Source: Nissolia schottii
Taxonomy: Eukaryota; Streptophyta; Magnoliopsida; Fabales; Fabaceae
NCBI GenBank assembly: GCA_003254905.1
Contig: QANU01104094.1
Span: 124,001-188,000 of the forward strand
DNA length: 64,000 bases
Reading direction: 5' to 3'
Each line of letters begins with the position of its first letter. Position 1 is the first letter of the stretch. The notes under the pieces are model-generated. The model searched no databases and was not told where the DNA came from. It was given only the letters and a program-made list of their open reading frames with translations. This document shows positions 1 through 14,043 of this stretch, in pieces. Both the position numbers and the translations under genes were made by a program.

Positions 1-1335
1 ATAAACACATCTCCTTGTAATTAGATACACAACAATTCAATAATCCTATTATCATATTTTCCTTATTATTTCATTGAATTTTGTATCTTATCTCTTCACC
101 ATGAAACTTAGCATGATATTAGAGCCATGCAACGCTCCATGAGCCTTTTTTCCACTCTTGCTTTTCTGAGTTCTTTGAACTCATCTGTTTTTGACTTCCC
201 TCCTGTGTCACCCTCTCCAATAGCTCCCTACACCCATTCCTTCTTGTTAGCCGGTCAACCACCGTCTGCCGCCATTTCCATCTACTGGTGAAGTTTTTTG
301 GCGTCGTTTCCGCTCAGCAACCCTACTACCGTGTTCACCTGCCAATGTGTCACCTACCCTTGTTGGTTGAGTCCCATTCTGAGCTCCAACGTGCCTCCAT
401 GTGCCACCAAATAGAGTTTATGACACTGTTCACATGCTGACACAACTGCTGCGCGTGACGACATGACCTCTGCCGTCTTTGGCCGCCGCTTGCACTGCCG
501 TACTCGAATCATCTTGCTCGTTCTAGCTGTTGCAAGATATTTTGGTTTTTGTTTTTGCCCTTACTCTGACCTATGCTTGCTGTAGGTAACCTTGTTAACT
601 TACTGATTTCTTGTCTCTTTTTTGCTGTGCCATCCTTCCCAGCAGCCTGTAGCCCTTGTCTGCCTCTGTTACAGTCGTCGACTGCCTTACTCGACTCCCT
701 TTCTGATTGTTGAAGCCACCAATAGGTTCGCCAGAGCATTTCAAGCCTGTTCATGGATCTACCACCTCCGTTCGTTTGTTGGTTTCACTGCTTTATTCTC
801 GTGCTTAGTACTGTGCCTACACTAGTTGTTCCATCTCCAAAGAGCTAGTCACCGCTTAGCAACCTAGTCTTCCAGCAATTCCTCCACTGTGCCTTATTCC
901 AGGTTCTGGAAGCCCATTTCGTGGAACAACTGCTTGTCTACCAACTCCACTCCACCACTGCGCTTTTTCTTGTGGTTGCTGAACTCAATTCACGTGCAAG
1001 AAGCCTATGCCTCCGTGTAGCCTTTGCCACTGTGCTACCTCTGCCTCCCCGCTTAATTGTGACTAGCTTAATAGTGGGTGAACTTTAGCTTGAGAGGGAG
1101 TGTTAAGAATAAAATAAATATATTAATATATCTTTGATTGATCTAAATTGATTCAGGTTGTTCTAGGTTAATTTGTAGAGATCTTTACCATTATGTATTG
1201 ATTCTCTTTTATTCTATAAATAGGCACATCTCCTTGTAATGAAATAGACAATAATTCAGTAATACTATTATCGTATTTCCCTTATTATTTCTCTGCCTTT
1301 TGTGTTTTTCCTGTTCTCTATCATGAAACTTAATA
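1..1335 (+). mobile_element. Small Copia-type LTR element, 5' end cut by window
   Basis: Positions 1-113 match 1215-1335 closely: both run from the TATA-like ctataaatag/ataaacac stretch to a catgaaactta end. This makes them the 3' part of a 5' LTR and a whole 3' LTR. The 3' LTR (1101-1335) starts TGTTAAG just after a purine tract (ttgagagggag, 1090-1100). A degenerate initiator-Met tRNA primer site (tgatattagagcc) follows the first LTR at 114. The inner part is only about 990 bp and has no pol motif, so it is a non-autonomous or internally deleted copy. It lies in a TWINKLE intron. The 3' LTR end (taata rather than a CA end) is decayed. Confidence 0.7.
1101..1335 (+). repeat. 3' LTR of the small Copia element
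   Basis: Begins TGTTAAGAATAAA after the polypurine tract. It contains a TATA-like ctataaatagg and the downstream stretch shared with positions 1-113. About 235 bp. Confidence 0.7.
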
Positions 1336-2063
1336 GTGAGTGAAGTTATGTTGAAATTATAGGGTTTAGACCAACAAGCTCTTTGATGAGTGGTAAGCAA
1401 TTTAGTCTCCTGTAAAGATAAAACCAGAAGTTCGACTTAGTAACCTTAAATGTTCCATCCTTAGAATTGCAATAACTAGGTTTTCTACAATTTTTCCAAT
1501 AAATAAATTGCAGGGTTTAGCACAGGAAGGAAGAAACGAAAGAATATATACTTTGATAATAGGGCACTATTGATATGACGCAGTAAATTTTCAATATGAT
1601 ACAAATAACAAACCCCTCTATTTATACTAGTACTGCACTCATAATCCTATAAGGAGTCTAATCATGAATTATTATAATGTAATAAATATGGAGACCCATT
1701 CCTTAGTGATAGCCTAATATAACTTGTAATATTATAGGGTACAATTATGATATGAGTTAATTTTTTTTTTTGGAGATTAGAGAATGTTTGAAAGAATTGC
1801 TTGCTCCATTAAAATACAGGATTTAAAGTAGGGTTGCTTATTTGTCATTAGTTTTATTCTCCTTACGATGTTTCCGAAGCTTGATTGTTACATATATAGA
1901 ATGGATGTTTTCACTATTGTATGCATGTTCTTTTTCTTATAATTTTTTTCATTGATTTGAAAATATGATTTGGGAGGGTTTATTTTGCTGTTTTTTACGT
2001 GTTTTACATAATCTGTTGATAATATTCTTTTGAATTGAAGAGTAACCTCTCTTGTGCTTGCAG
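1336..2063 (+). other. TWINKLE intron sequence, no gene seen
   Basis: AT-rich, no conserved coding stretch. It ends with a pyrimidine-rich run and the cttgcag acceptor used by the exon at 2064. Confidence 0.6.
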
Positions 2064-2124
2064 ATGCTGGCGGGTCAGATGGCCTAAAAGAAGGGCAGAT
2101 GAAAGTTTCAAGGATGCGAATGAG
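2064..2124 (+). CDS. TWINKLE: TWINKLE exon (end of primase/linker part)
   Basis: Reads [20 protein letters not shown] after one split-codon base. This matches the conserved W-P-K...FKDANE stretch at the end of the TOPRIM half. The acceptor is cttgcag and the donor is GAG|GCAAGT. Confidence 0.88.
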
Positions 2125-5100
2125 GCAAGTCGTTAATGCACAATTCTCCTCTCAACCCTGCGCCCGCAAAAAAAGAAAAAGAAAAAAGTGGTGCAGGTGG
2201 TTTATTATTTTTTTTCCTTCTTTCTTTTCTGTAGACAATTGATATGGAACCTGGAGGATACATTGATCCCGAAACTCTAATACACATTTTGACTCAGAAC
2301 AAAGAATAAGAAATACCTTCCCTACTAAACCCCTAAGGACCCGCCATTCGAAACGTAGATAATTGGGTTTAGAGCAAGAAATTGAGATCACCTTATAATG
2401 AGTTACCTAATTTCTTGATGCAATAAGCAAAACAAATCACTCACTTTGCAAAAACAAATTCTTAAATTTCTATTAATCAAAAGTTGTGGCTCTTCATGTC
2501 TGTGGAGGTATTTATAACCTCTCAGGTTAAAATTTAAACTACAGAAAAAAAACAAAAGATAAGCCTCATTTAAACTAAAGATTCTCCATAGTAATAGACC
2601 TAAGATTGAGCTAAAATAAAACAAATTTAAATGCTCTAAATATTTAAAATAAATAAACAAAACACAACTAAAATAAGATAATAACCCAACATGACCCGAA
2701 TAAGATAAGGTCAATTCGTAGCATGTTGAAATCTCCATCTTGTCCTCTAGTGATGTAATGTTCAATTTATTTATTATTTCTGCCCTCCTTGTGTATGTAT
2801 CATTCTCTCCCTCTTCAAATAGATTTGTCCTCGAATCTTCCAATAATGAAACCAAATTCAATCAACAGGTTCAAACATCACATTCATTTTTCCCTCATGC
2901 AGTTTTTGGGCCAACCTACTAAACTTCTCAATCATTGCTTGTGGCTTCAAGTTCATTGCTCTAGCTTTCTTTGCCTTGCGCACATCATCAACATGTAATA
3001 AAGTTTGTGGTACCTCGTTTGAGAATACCTCTTTAGATTCCAATTTACCTAGAGAAGATTGTTGAAGTTTTACTGAAGCAAGATATATAGTTGAAAGAAA
3101 ATATCAGAGAATGTGTGTAAATTGAATGTATTTTTCACTATTTCTTAGAGTACAGAATGATTTACAATATATAGGCATTTTATAGTTATTGCTAAATACT
3201 AAATTGCCTAAAATTGAATATTCACATCTAATCATGTCCCTAATTATATCTGAAAATATAAAAATAAATATGTGCATAATCTAAACATATCTCAACACTC
3301 CCCCACAAGTTGGTGAATGAATATCTATCATTCCCAACTTGCATGTAAGTTCTCGAAACCTTTTTGTTGGAAGTCCTTTCGTCAACACATGTTCTAGTTG
3401 AAGCCTAGAAGGAACATGGGTTATGGTTAATAATCCCCTGTCCAACTTTTCCTTGATAAAGTGCCGGTCAATCTCAACGTGCATACTTCTGTCATGTTGG
3501 ATTGGATTATGCCCAATGCTGATTGATGATTTATTGTCACAAAAATCATCATTGGAGTTTCACATTTTATACTCATCATCTAATATGATTTTCATCCATA
3601 ACAACTCGCACACTCCTTGTGCCATAGCCCAAAACTTTGCATTAGCACTTGACCGAGCAATCGCATTTTGCTTCTTGCTCCTCCAAGTCACCAAATTTCC
3701 TCCCAAAAACATGCAATAACCTGAAGTTGACCTTATGTCAACAAGGGAACCCGCATAGTCGGCATCAGTGTATACTTCCATGGACAAACTTTCACCCTTT
3801 TTAACAATCCTCTTCCAGGTGTAGCTTTAAGGTACTATAAAATTCTATCCACTGCTTGCATGTGTCTCACTCATGGGTCATGCATGAATTGGCTAACAAC
3901 ACTTACAACATATGCCAAATTTGGCCTAGTATATGTTAGGTATATCAATCTCCTGACCAACCTCTTATATAATGCTTTATCAACCATAGGACTAGTGAGT
4001 TTGCTCAATGGGAATGCTTGTAGCCAAGTTTTCCAGTTTCTTTGAGAAGATCTAAGATATATTTCCTTTGTGAAATGAAGATACCTTCTCTGGAGCAAGC
4101 AACCTCAATCCCAAGGAAGTACTTTAGTTTCCTAAGATCTTCAATTTCAAATTCAGCTGCTAATCTTGTCTCCAAATGCTTCTTTTCATCACCTGAAATA
4201 ATGATGTCATCCACATATGCAAGAAGAACGGTAAGTTTTCCTTCAAGTGTATGCTTAAAGAAGCGAGTATGGTCTCCTTGACTCTGCCTGTATCCAAGTG
4301 ACACCATTGTTTTTGTAAACCTTTTGAACCACGCACGAAGGGATTGTTTCAAGCCATACAAAGCCTTTTTAAGCCTGCACACCTTGTTTCTTCCATTGGT
4401 AACATCATACACGGGAGGAATCTCCATGTAAACTTTCTCTTCCAAGTTCCTATGTAAGAATGCATTCTTAACATCGAACTGATGTAATTCCCATCCAAAT
4501 GAGATGCAAGAAAGAACAAGATTCTGACTGTGTTCAGCTTTGCTATCGGTGCAATAGTCTCCTCATAATCAATTCCATATGTCTGTGTGTACCCCTTTGT
4601 GACTAATCTTACGTTATATCGATCTAGAGCACCATTAGATTGATATTTCACGGTGTATATCCGCCTGCATCCCACTAATCTTTTTTCTCCTGGTCTATCA
4701 ATGATCTCGCATGCACAACATTCTTAACATGCTCATCATTATTATTAGAATAATCTTCGAAATGTGACATATCATTGTCACCACTAGACTCATCATCACC
4801 ATCACCTTTGGATTCAGATACTATTTCATTCTCCTTACGGACCATGGTTAATTCGTTTGGGCAAACATATATAAAATGACTCAAATCTTGACACTTGAAA
4901 CACTTAATTCCATTGAGCCAAGAAGTAGCAGTAGAAGAAGAGGAATCATAAGTGCATTTTGAATTGTGCAATTGTGGATCTTTCTTCCTTTTATCCAACA
5001 CCTTTTTTCGTTGAACCTAAACCTCTATTCCTCAGATTGCCTTGTTTGCTATTTTTGGATATAGCTTGCACCACCGCCTTTTTTCCTCTAATCCATCTCA

Positions 5101-8100
5101 TCAAGTCTACTATTTATCTTTTGAAATTTAGCCATAAATGTCTTGTACATCATCTTCAAGGTTGATATCTCTTCAACCAATTAAATATCTTGTAAAAGTG
5201 TTAATAAAATAATCTCACCACTCTTCTCATGTGTTTCCACTTAAAAGATGTATACTCGTGTTTGCACTCAAATTGGTTTTTATCCTCGTTTGTGCTTACC
5301 ACTCTTGCCTTTTATATTTCTTGTTCACTTTAGGATGTTGCACTTCAAAAATTAAACCAAACTCAAACTAAAAAAAATTCCCAATTATTATTTAATGAGA
5401 ATACAAAAATGAGAGGCCCAAAAAAAAGAGAGAGTCAAGACTAGGAAATAGAAACACAAACTAAGAGACAAATTAAAATTGGCTCAAGAAAACACAAGAT
5501 CAACAAGGAATGGACACTAACACTAATTACTTGCAATGGGACCTATAGACGAGAATTTGGCTATTGTGTACTAATTGGAGGCAATCTCATTTCTTGCTAG
5601 AGTAAGAAGTAGAATGTGGTTGCAAGGTCTAGTGTTAAAGCAGAGTATCGTGCTATGGCCATCCATCACATGTGAACTTATATGGCTCAAGCAACTTCTC
5701 ATGGAGCTTTAGTTTGGGGAAATCAAACACATGACTTTTGTTTGTGACAATCAAGCAGCTTTGCATATTGACTTTAATCCAATTTATCTTGAAAGGACCA
5801 AACATATTGAGGTGGATTGTCACTTCATCAAAGAAAGGATTTTATCTGAAGATATCACCACAAGCTTTGTCAATTCACATGATCACTTGGTAGATGTTTT
5901 CACTAAGCCTTAAGAGTTCCTAGAATAACATAACTTATCTATGTGACAAGCTTGGTGCATATGATCTGTATTGTCAAGCTTGAGGGGGCATGTTAGAATA
6001 TGTAAATATCTGTAATTGATATGATTAGGATGTTAGAATCTGTAGTTAGGGAAAGATTATATTTGTATTTAAGCCGAAGTCTCTACAAAAATCAGACTCC
6101 GTTATGTAGTTGAAACACATGAAATTCAAATGTCTTTTTCTCTTCTCTTTTTTCTCTTCTCTTTTTCTCTCAACATGAACTAAAGATAAACACCATAGCA
6201 ATAGATCTAAGATTGAGCTAATAAAATAAAGCGAATTTAAATGCTCTAAATACTTGAAATAAATAAACAAAACGCAGCTAAAATAAGATAATGACCTAAC
6301 ATGACCCTGTTATGACAAGTTCAATTTGTAGCATGTTGGAATCTCCATCTTGTCCTCTAGTGATGTAATGTCAAATTTATTTATTATATTTGCCCTCTTT
6401 TGCACTTATCACAACTGTTGGATACCGCTTTTCTTTCCAAAAAACAAAAACTCTTGGGATATTCTGGAAGAATTTCAATTGACAATGATGATGCATTTAA
6501 CACATGGAACATGTTAGTGTCGCTTGGAAATTTATGACTGCATACTCTTGAGTTAGAATTATTTATTTTCCCTTTCTGGGGCTTGCCATTCATGATGGTC
6601 TAACATTTATGCTTCTATTGACATAAAAGACAGAGTATATTCTCCTCTCTATAGTTTGTTTATCTCAACTTCTTATGTTGTGCCATTTAAAGTTGTTTCT
6701 ATGTGATTTTGTTCTTTGATAACTGTAGCAACCATATAACATATTCGCAGGTTCTCATGTATTTGGGTGCTGATGCACTGAAGGAAGTAATTGAGAACGC
6801 AGAACTGTATCCCATACGTGGATTGTTTAACTTCCGAGATTACTTTGATGAAATTGATGCATATTATCATCGAACTTTAGGATATGAATTTGGTGTCTCA
6901 ACTGGGTGGAATAATCTGAACGAGTTGTACAATGTAAGAGCAGTTTATTGCATTTCTGTATCTTCTTAATGTGACACTAACATCTTGAATATTTGTTTGT
7001 TTTTTGTATTTTCAATGGTAGGAATTTTTAATTTTTAATTTGAAAATTGAAGATTATTTAATATGATACTAATGAATTCTTAAGAAGATATTAGTGAAGA
7101 TTCAAGTTCTTAGTGGTTTGTAATAAATTGAAAGTTTTCAAGTCTGAACATGTAATAAGATATCAATGAATTATTTCCACACCTAACGTATTAATAAGAT
7201 TCAATTTTTTATTCTATGTAATAGGATATTAGTGGAAATTCTAACTGTAAATATTTTCTTCAGTAATTTATTATGACATGTCAAAAATTTGATGAGACAT
7301 TAGTGTCACAAGAAATAGTTTCTACTAGGCAGAATTTTACAAACCCAAATCTCTTTTATTAAGAAATAATCCCAGTCCTCTTTTTAGTTTTTTTTTTTTT
7401 GGTATATTGATCTAAATATACTCGACAATCGCATGTACTGGATGTTGAAGCCCTCCAGATTCCTGATGTATTAAATAAAATCATACCCCATTAAATACAA
7501 GGATCTGCCTATTCAAAATGCTCTTCTGCAACGTAAAAGGTGTAGTTGAACTTTGATCGTTGATAAGGTCTTGGTATATAAGCATCTCTTTTAGAAATCA
7601 TGTGATAAAAATATCATTTCATCGGTATAATAGCAAATAGTAATGATGAGGAAAATATAAAAAATTCATTGGTTATCAGCCACCAGGGAGCCGCCTGCCT
7701 ACACATGGATGAGGAATATGCTGTACAGTCTCGGAAAATAAGCTCTGGCTATGTAGCTTTGATAGTAGTTGTGTTGACAAGAGCTTACAAAGCTCTCTAG
7801 CGTGGGACCTTTAGCTGATAAATTATTTTGTTCTTTTTCATTTGTAAACTACTAAAGCTTTTAGTCGGGAGCTAGTAACTCAAGTGACATTTCCCTTGGT
7901 ATTGAGCCAAGGGGTCATGTGTTCGATTCTTCCAGAGGAGGAAAAATGAAAAAGTAATACACTAACCAATGATCTCTATTTCAAAGGTTAATGGAGTGAG
8001 GGGGGCAAAAAGCCGAATAGTTCATGTGTTCGAGCTTGTGGGATGAAGTATACGCTATTTCAAAGTAATACTCAGTCTCGCTATATTTGTTAACGGGAAC

Positions 8101-11100
8101 TTAGTAATAGAACTTCTTTTTCTATTTGATTGGAAATTGAGATATGAACTTGTGCTAATTAAATTATTTTATCAGGTTGTGCCAGGGGAATTGACTATAG
8201 TGACTGGGGTTCCCAATTCAGGAAAGAGTGAGTGGATTGATGCTCTTCTTTGCAATCTTAATCGAATTGCTGGCTGGAAATTTGCACTTTGTTCCATGGA
8301 GAATAAGGTAAGGTATTTCTTTCTTGAATTCCAAAATTTATTTAGTTATCAAACAAAAATAGTTTGGCATTGCAACTTCTAACTGGAATGAAGATCATTG
8401 CAACTTCTAACTGGAATGAATATTGTTTAGGTTTTTTGTTAGATTGTTACAAGATATCCATTTTACACTTCATTTAGGTGATTCTGAAATGGTAGATTTT
8501 TTAGATTTTTGAGCTTATTCTCAGTCTTATCATGTATTTACATTGTACTTTCAAATTTGTTTTCTGTTATACAGAAATCTTTTCCTTAGCAACAAAAAGC
8601 AAATAAACTCTCTCTCTNNNNNNNNNNNNNNNNNNNNNNNNNNNNNNNNNNNNNNNNNNNNNNNNNNNNNNNNNNNNNNNNNNNNNNNNNNNNNNNNNNN
8701 NNNNNNNNNNNNNNNNNNNNNNNNNNNNNNNNNNNNNNNNNNNNNNNNNNNNNNNNNNNNNNNNNNNNNNNNNNNNNNNNNNNNNNNNNNNNNNNNNNNN
8801 NNNNNNTTTTTTTTTTTTTTTTTCAATCTTTAGGCCAGCCTAGGGGTGTCTTGGAGGCTCCTCAGCTCCAACCACAAAAGCAAACCATCTCTCTCAAAAG
8901 CTAAGTTGTTGGGTAGAGATAATTGAATGATTTTATATATTAACAAATATCATTTAGGAGAATAGGATCAATCATATCTTGGGGGTCAAAGCATTCTTTA
9001 AGAGCTTGACAAACACCTAGTCTTGTAAATTTTGATGCTCAAGCTTGCTCCTTTTCTTGGAATGAATCTATCATATTCATATCATAAATCAACCAGAAAT
9101 GTTAGTTTTGAAACCACTAAATGAGACATTGAAACCATGCAATTGACACTTGACATTTGCTTACATTCTCGAAAGTATTTCAATTGAGCTTGTATGCTGT
9201 TGAACTACAAGTTAGGCTCAACACTTTGATTGCAAATTGTAGAAGGTAGGTGCTATTACATTACTAAAAAAAGTCAGGGCACTAAGTTTATATAATTGTT
9301 TTTAATTCTTACTAGGAGCCACTGTGTTCCTTTGGTTTATTGCTAACTTTCCTCCAAATATGCCATCAGCCCTCTTATATAGTAATATCTTATTCTGTTG
9401 ATCTTTATAGTGCTTGCCTCCGCGCGTGACTGTGCCTCCTCTGCTTATTTGTGACAAGCTCAAAGCTCCATGAGCTTTAGCTTGAGGGGGAGTGTTAAGC
9501 TTAAAGCTCCTTGCCATTATGTAGTGATTCTCTTTCTAGCCTATAAATGAGTGCATCTTCTTGTAATGAGACATCACAGCAATTTAGTAATACAATTACC
9601 TTTCTCGCTCTCTGATTATTTTTCTCTAATCCTTCTTTATTATTTACTCTGTTCGCCCATGAAATGAAATTTAACATATGTTATTTGATTCCTTTTCGGC
9701 CTTCACCATATCTGGGATCAACCTATAGTCTATTAAGGACTATTGGTTACTTCATGATCACTCCCAATATTTATTACATTTGAATAGTAGAACGTAGGAT
9801 TAAGAAAACAGGGAGCTGCATGCAATTGATGCTGAAGTTGAGGGTCCTATCTTCTATCAGTGATAGCAAAAATGTTCTTGTTTGGCTTCATTATTGTTGA
9901 AGGAGTTTTGAATATCTTCCTTAGCCATATCCATTGCTTCATAAATATATTTCATTGCAAGGTTTTTCTTACCATCAACAAGTCTAATGTTTTCGAATAT
10001 CTTTCTTAGCCCTATCTTCATTGATTTATTTCACCAACAGTTTGCTGTATCGGTTGAGCCATGTTAAATTATATTTCAATTTCTCTTATTTTTCTCTTAT
10101 GAATTAGGTTATGCAAAAAATCATTGACTTTGGCTAGTATTATTTTTGAGTGGCTTTTTGTTGTATTTTGTGCATTTTTCCTGATTCCTTTTTGACATCC
10201 CTGAAGGTTAGGGAACATGCTCGAAAACTTTTGGAGAAATACATGAAGAAGCCTTTCTTTGAAGCACGGTGAGCTTTGTGCAGTATAATTATGATTTTTT
10301 ACTTTTGCTCATGTTTTGTCTGGTATCTTTGTCATGGTATGCTTTGTTAATATTCCTGAAATTTTGAGTGTAACATTGACCATGATTTTGAAGTTAGTTA
10401 TCATTCCATTCATCATGCATGTAGCTTATATCATAGTCTGGAGGATTTAATGATACCTTCTATGATCTTGTCTATCTCATAGCTTTCGAGCATCTATGGG
10501 GAAAAGAAATAATTAACAACCTGCCAAATCATGTCTGCTCATGCAGACAAAATATTGCTCGAGTTTGATAGGTAAATAAGTAGATGAATATAAGAGATTG
10601 ATCTTCCCCGACAGCTTAACCATTGTATGACTTTCTGTAGATTAAATATCTATTGTAGTGCTGACAGTTTGAAAATGTGATTAGTTTGATGGGGAGGAAA
10701 AAGTTTTTGACATCCATTTAGTTCTTACATTTTGAAATCTGACATCAATATAGTCATATAGTAATGATTTGATGTCTAAGTTGTCACAATAGGACTAAAT
10801 TAGTATCCAAATTTAAGGAGTAATGATCAAATTGATCTCAAACTTGGAAATGTTAGGAATAATTGATGTCAATTTATTTTTAAGACCAAACTGATGTCTA
10901 CTTCAAAATGTTATGACTAAAAGAATATTTACTCATTTCTTTCATTGAAAGTTCGGATATATAGTTGATTTGTTTGTGGCTACTAGGATTAGGATCCTCT
11001 CATTTTAGACACTTACATGGGGGGTCATATTATGTGTTAAAACACAATTTTTGTTACAGTAGCCACCAATATTTATGTTAACCCATCAAATTTGTTTTTT

Positions 11101-14008
11101 TTTTGGGTCTGTTTCTCTTTCATAGCATAATACTCTCATGTCAGAGTGTGACAGGAGATTCTTGATCCTTGCTACTATAGCTTATCTGGCCCAACCTTTT
11201 CATTAGGTCCCAAATTTTTAATCCTTTGTATTGATCTGGTTAAAACTGAAATACAAATGCCTCCAGTTGAATGGAAAAATACTGTTAAAACTGGTACCAA
11301 TGGAAAAGCATATACTGAAAATATCTGCTGTATTAATATGAAAACTGAACTCTAGTGGGGAATTCAGGTGCAGAACCTTGCAGAAAATAAAATTACAGAT
11401 AGCACACGTACTCTGGAAAAAGTCACGTTCTGGGAGTAAGGTTCCCTTGGCCCTCCTATTCCTTCAGATTCTGGTTCGATACCTTCTTCTGTGCCTACTG
11501 ATCTGTACATATACTCCACACTAGGAAAGAATCAAGGGCTGTGCTTGATTTCTTCCTGGAATTCCTTATTTCCCAATTTATTCTCTAACTGATTTATTCC
11601 CCCCCCTTATTTCTCCTAATCCCGATTTATTTCCCTATTTATTCTCTACTAATTTATTCTTCCCCCTTATTACTCCAATTCCGATCTGTCGCTAATCAGC
11701 CCCTATGATTCCATTATTGCTCTTTCCTCTTTTATATTTTCTAGAATAATGAAAAGGTAAGGGAATTATTTTCTTTCCTTTCTGGTTTCCCCTCTCAGTT
11801 CGGCTGTATTAGCTATTGGGTTTGTAACAAATACATTCCTGGAACCATTTGTGCCATTACTTATTTTCTGATTTAATTTATCTTAGAACTTGGAAACATT
11901 AATTGATATTTATGGTTGCATGTGTTTCCCTTCACATCCCCTGCAGTATTCTGGGTCGAACTCTCAAGAACTTCCAGTTTTTGTTTTTTTGTTTTAATCT
12001 TTATGATATTGTATATTCTGTTTGTTTACCACTCATTCTTAGAGATTGAAATATGGTATGCATTAATTTCAAGCAATTAGGCTTGCGAACTAGTGCTTTC
12101 TTTTTTTAACCAGAAAAAAGTACTTCTTTCCATTAATCATTCAATTCTGACATGGGTATATTTGTAGTTTTTTTACTATCATTCCCCTGTGTCCAAAACA
12201 TATTACCAAAATACCACTATTTCAAAGCATATTACAAAATTACACCTGTTTTGGACAGTGTGGCACGTAGGGCCATGTAAGCTTGCCAAACTGGTTGGCA
12301 ATTTTGGCTAAAATTTGCCAATGCATTTGGCACTTTCTGGTTTAAAATTGCCAACTCACTTGACGATTTTGACATAAAATCACCAACTCACTTAACGTTT
12401 TTGGTATAAAATCGCCAACTCTCTTGGCGTTTTTGGCTTAAAATCGACAACTCTATTGGCGTTTTAAATGGAAAATTGTTAAAACAAATGACACTTTTAA
12501 ATGCCTACAGATTTGGCAATTATATTAAAAATAAAAAAGATAGCTACAAGTTTGGGTAATTAAAATGTGTAATGTCTCTTTTATCTACACTATTAATAAA
12601 AATGATGGCTTTGATTTCATTGGTTCAAGTTGAGTTTGAGAGAAACTTGATCCTTGTATCTGGGCCATTGATTTTAACATTGACGGTTCACATTGAACTA
12701 CTATAAAATAACTATTTAACGCTTGAAAAATCTTACATTTAAAATTGGAGTTGGGCCAATTTGGACTTGGGAACAAGTTGGTCCCTAACTCAGGGACCAA
12801 ATTAGTCATTGCCAAAAAATGACATGTTCACAAATAACAAAATTGCATATGATAAAAATTCACAAGTTAAAAGTACATTACATAAAATTAAAATGACAGA
12901 ATTAAATTAAAGGTAGCAAAGTTACTAACGGTGGTGAGTATCAGAGCATAGCAGTCTAAGATGACGGTCAAATGAAGTGCAAGCCTGTGACGGATAAGTA
13001 TATGGGGGCGGGTAAGGATACAATGTGGTGGGTAAGTATGTGGAGGGGGTGTGTAAGAATGTGGCGGTGGTGGTGGTGGTGGTGGTGGTGTGTAAGTGTA
13101 TGATGGTGGTTGGTAAGGGTTTGGAGGATATGGATATCCATAATGATATGGTGATGGAGGAGGATAAGGAGCTAGTGATGGCTGAGATGGTGGGATAGCA
13201 ACATCAGGAATAGTTGCGGTAGTGGCCTTAGGCTAAGTAGTTTGGAGACTCAGATGTGTCCTTATGATGTGTCCATCTGCTAATCCAGTCCTCCTTCTAT
13301 GCTGTGTCCTTGAGTCTTGGTTATCGTCATCAGGTGGCGGTGGAATGTTAGTCATAGAAGGAGAAGCTACTTGAAGTTGCTCCTTTGAAATTCGATCATG
13401 CTCCGATAATGAAGATAGGATATTCTCAGCTGGTATTCGAAGCTTCTCCATGTTAAATACTAAGTGAGGATCAATAGACTAAAGATGTTGTTCCGCAATG
13501 TCAGCCTAACAATTAGAGATACCAATAATTATCGTCAATAATAATAAATAGTTTTAAAAAAGAAAATAATTGGCATAAAACTTACCACAACTCCAAGAAT
13601 CGCTGAAGTGTGAGAAATCCAACGTCGAGTAATTTTTTTTAATACCATTTCATGTATTGTGAACGTGCAGTAAGAGACATAGGCAATGTCCACTAACTAA
13701 CAATTTGCGTCACACGATCATCCCAGTAGGCAATATATTGTCTGTGCACATACAACCAATATTGGTCTGTTTTTCCTTGTAAACCAATTTTGTGCAGATG
13801 ATTAGGCTAATGTGGCCTCCCTGGTATAGGTTGATCCATACCAAACTGACGCAAGACTCTACTAGGTTGGTGTCACTCAATTATGAAAAAATATATCAAA
13901 GGGATCAGTGCTCGCCTTATTTCTTCCCCTGTTGTGCAAAAAGCAGGAAGTTTTGCCAACATCTCTTCATTGTATGGCTGCCATACAATCTAATTAAAAG
14001 TGAACAAA

Positions 14009-14043
<35 letters not shown>

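Noticed and set aside
2054..2242. Open frame of 62 codons over the first TWINKLE exon
   Set aside because: It is in a different frame from the conserved CWRVRWPK...FKDANE reading and runs into intron sequence.
8543..8833. Open frames across the N run on both strands
   Set aside because: They exist only because N codons are not stops; flanks are low-complexity.
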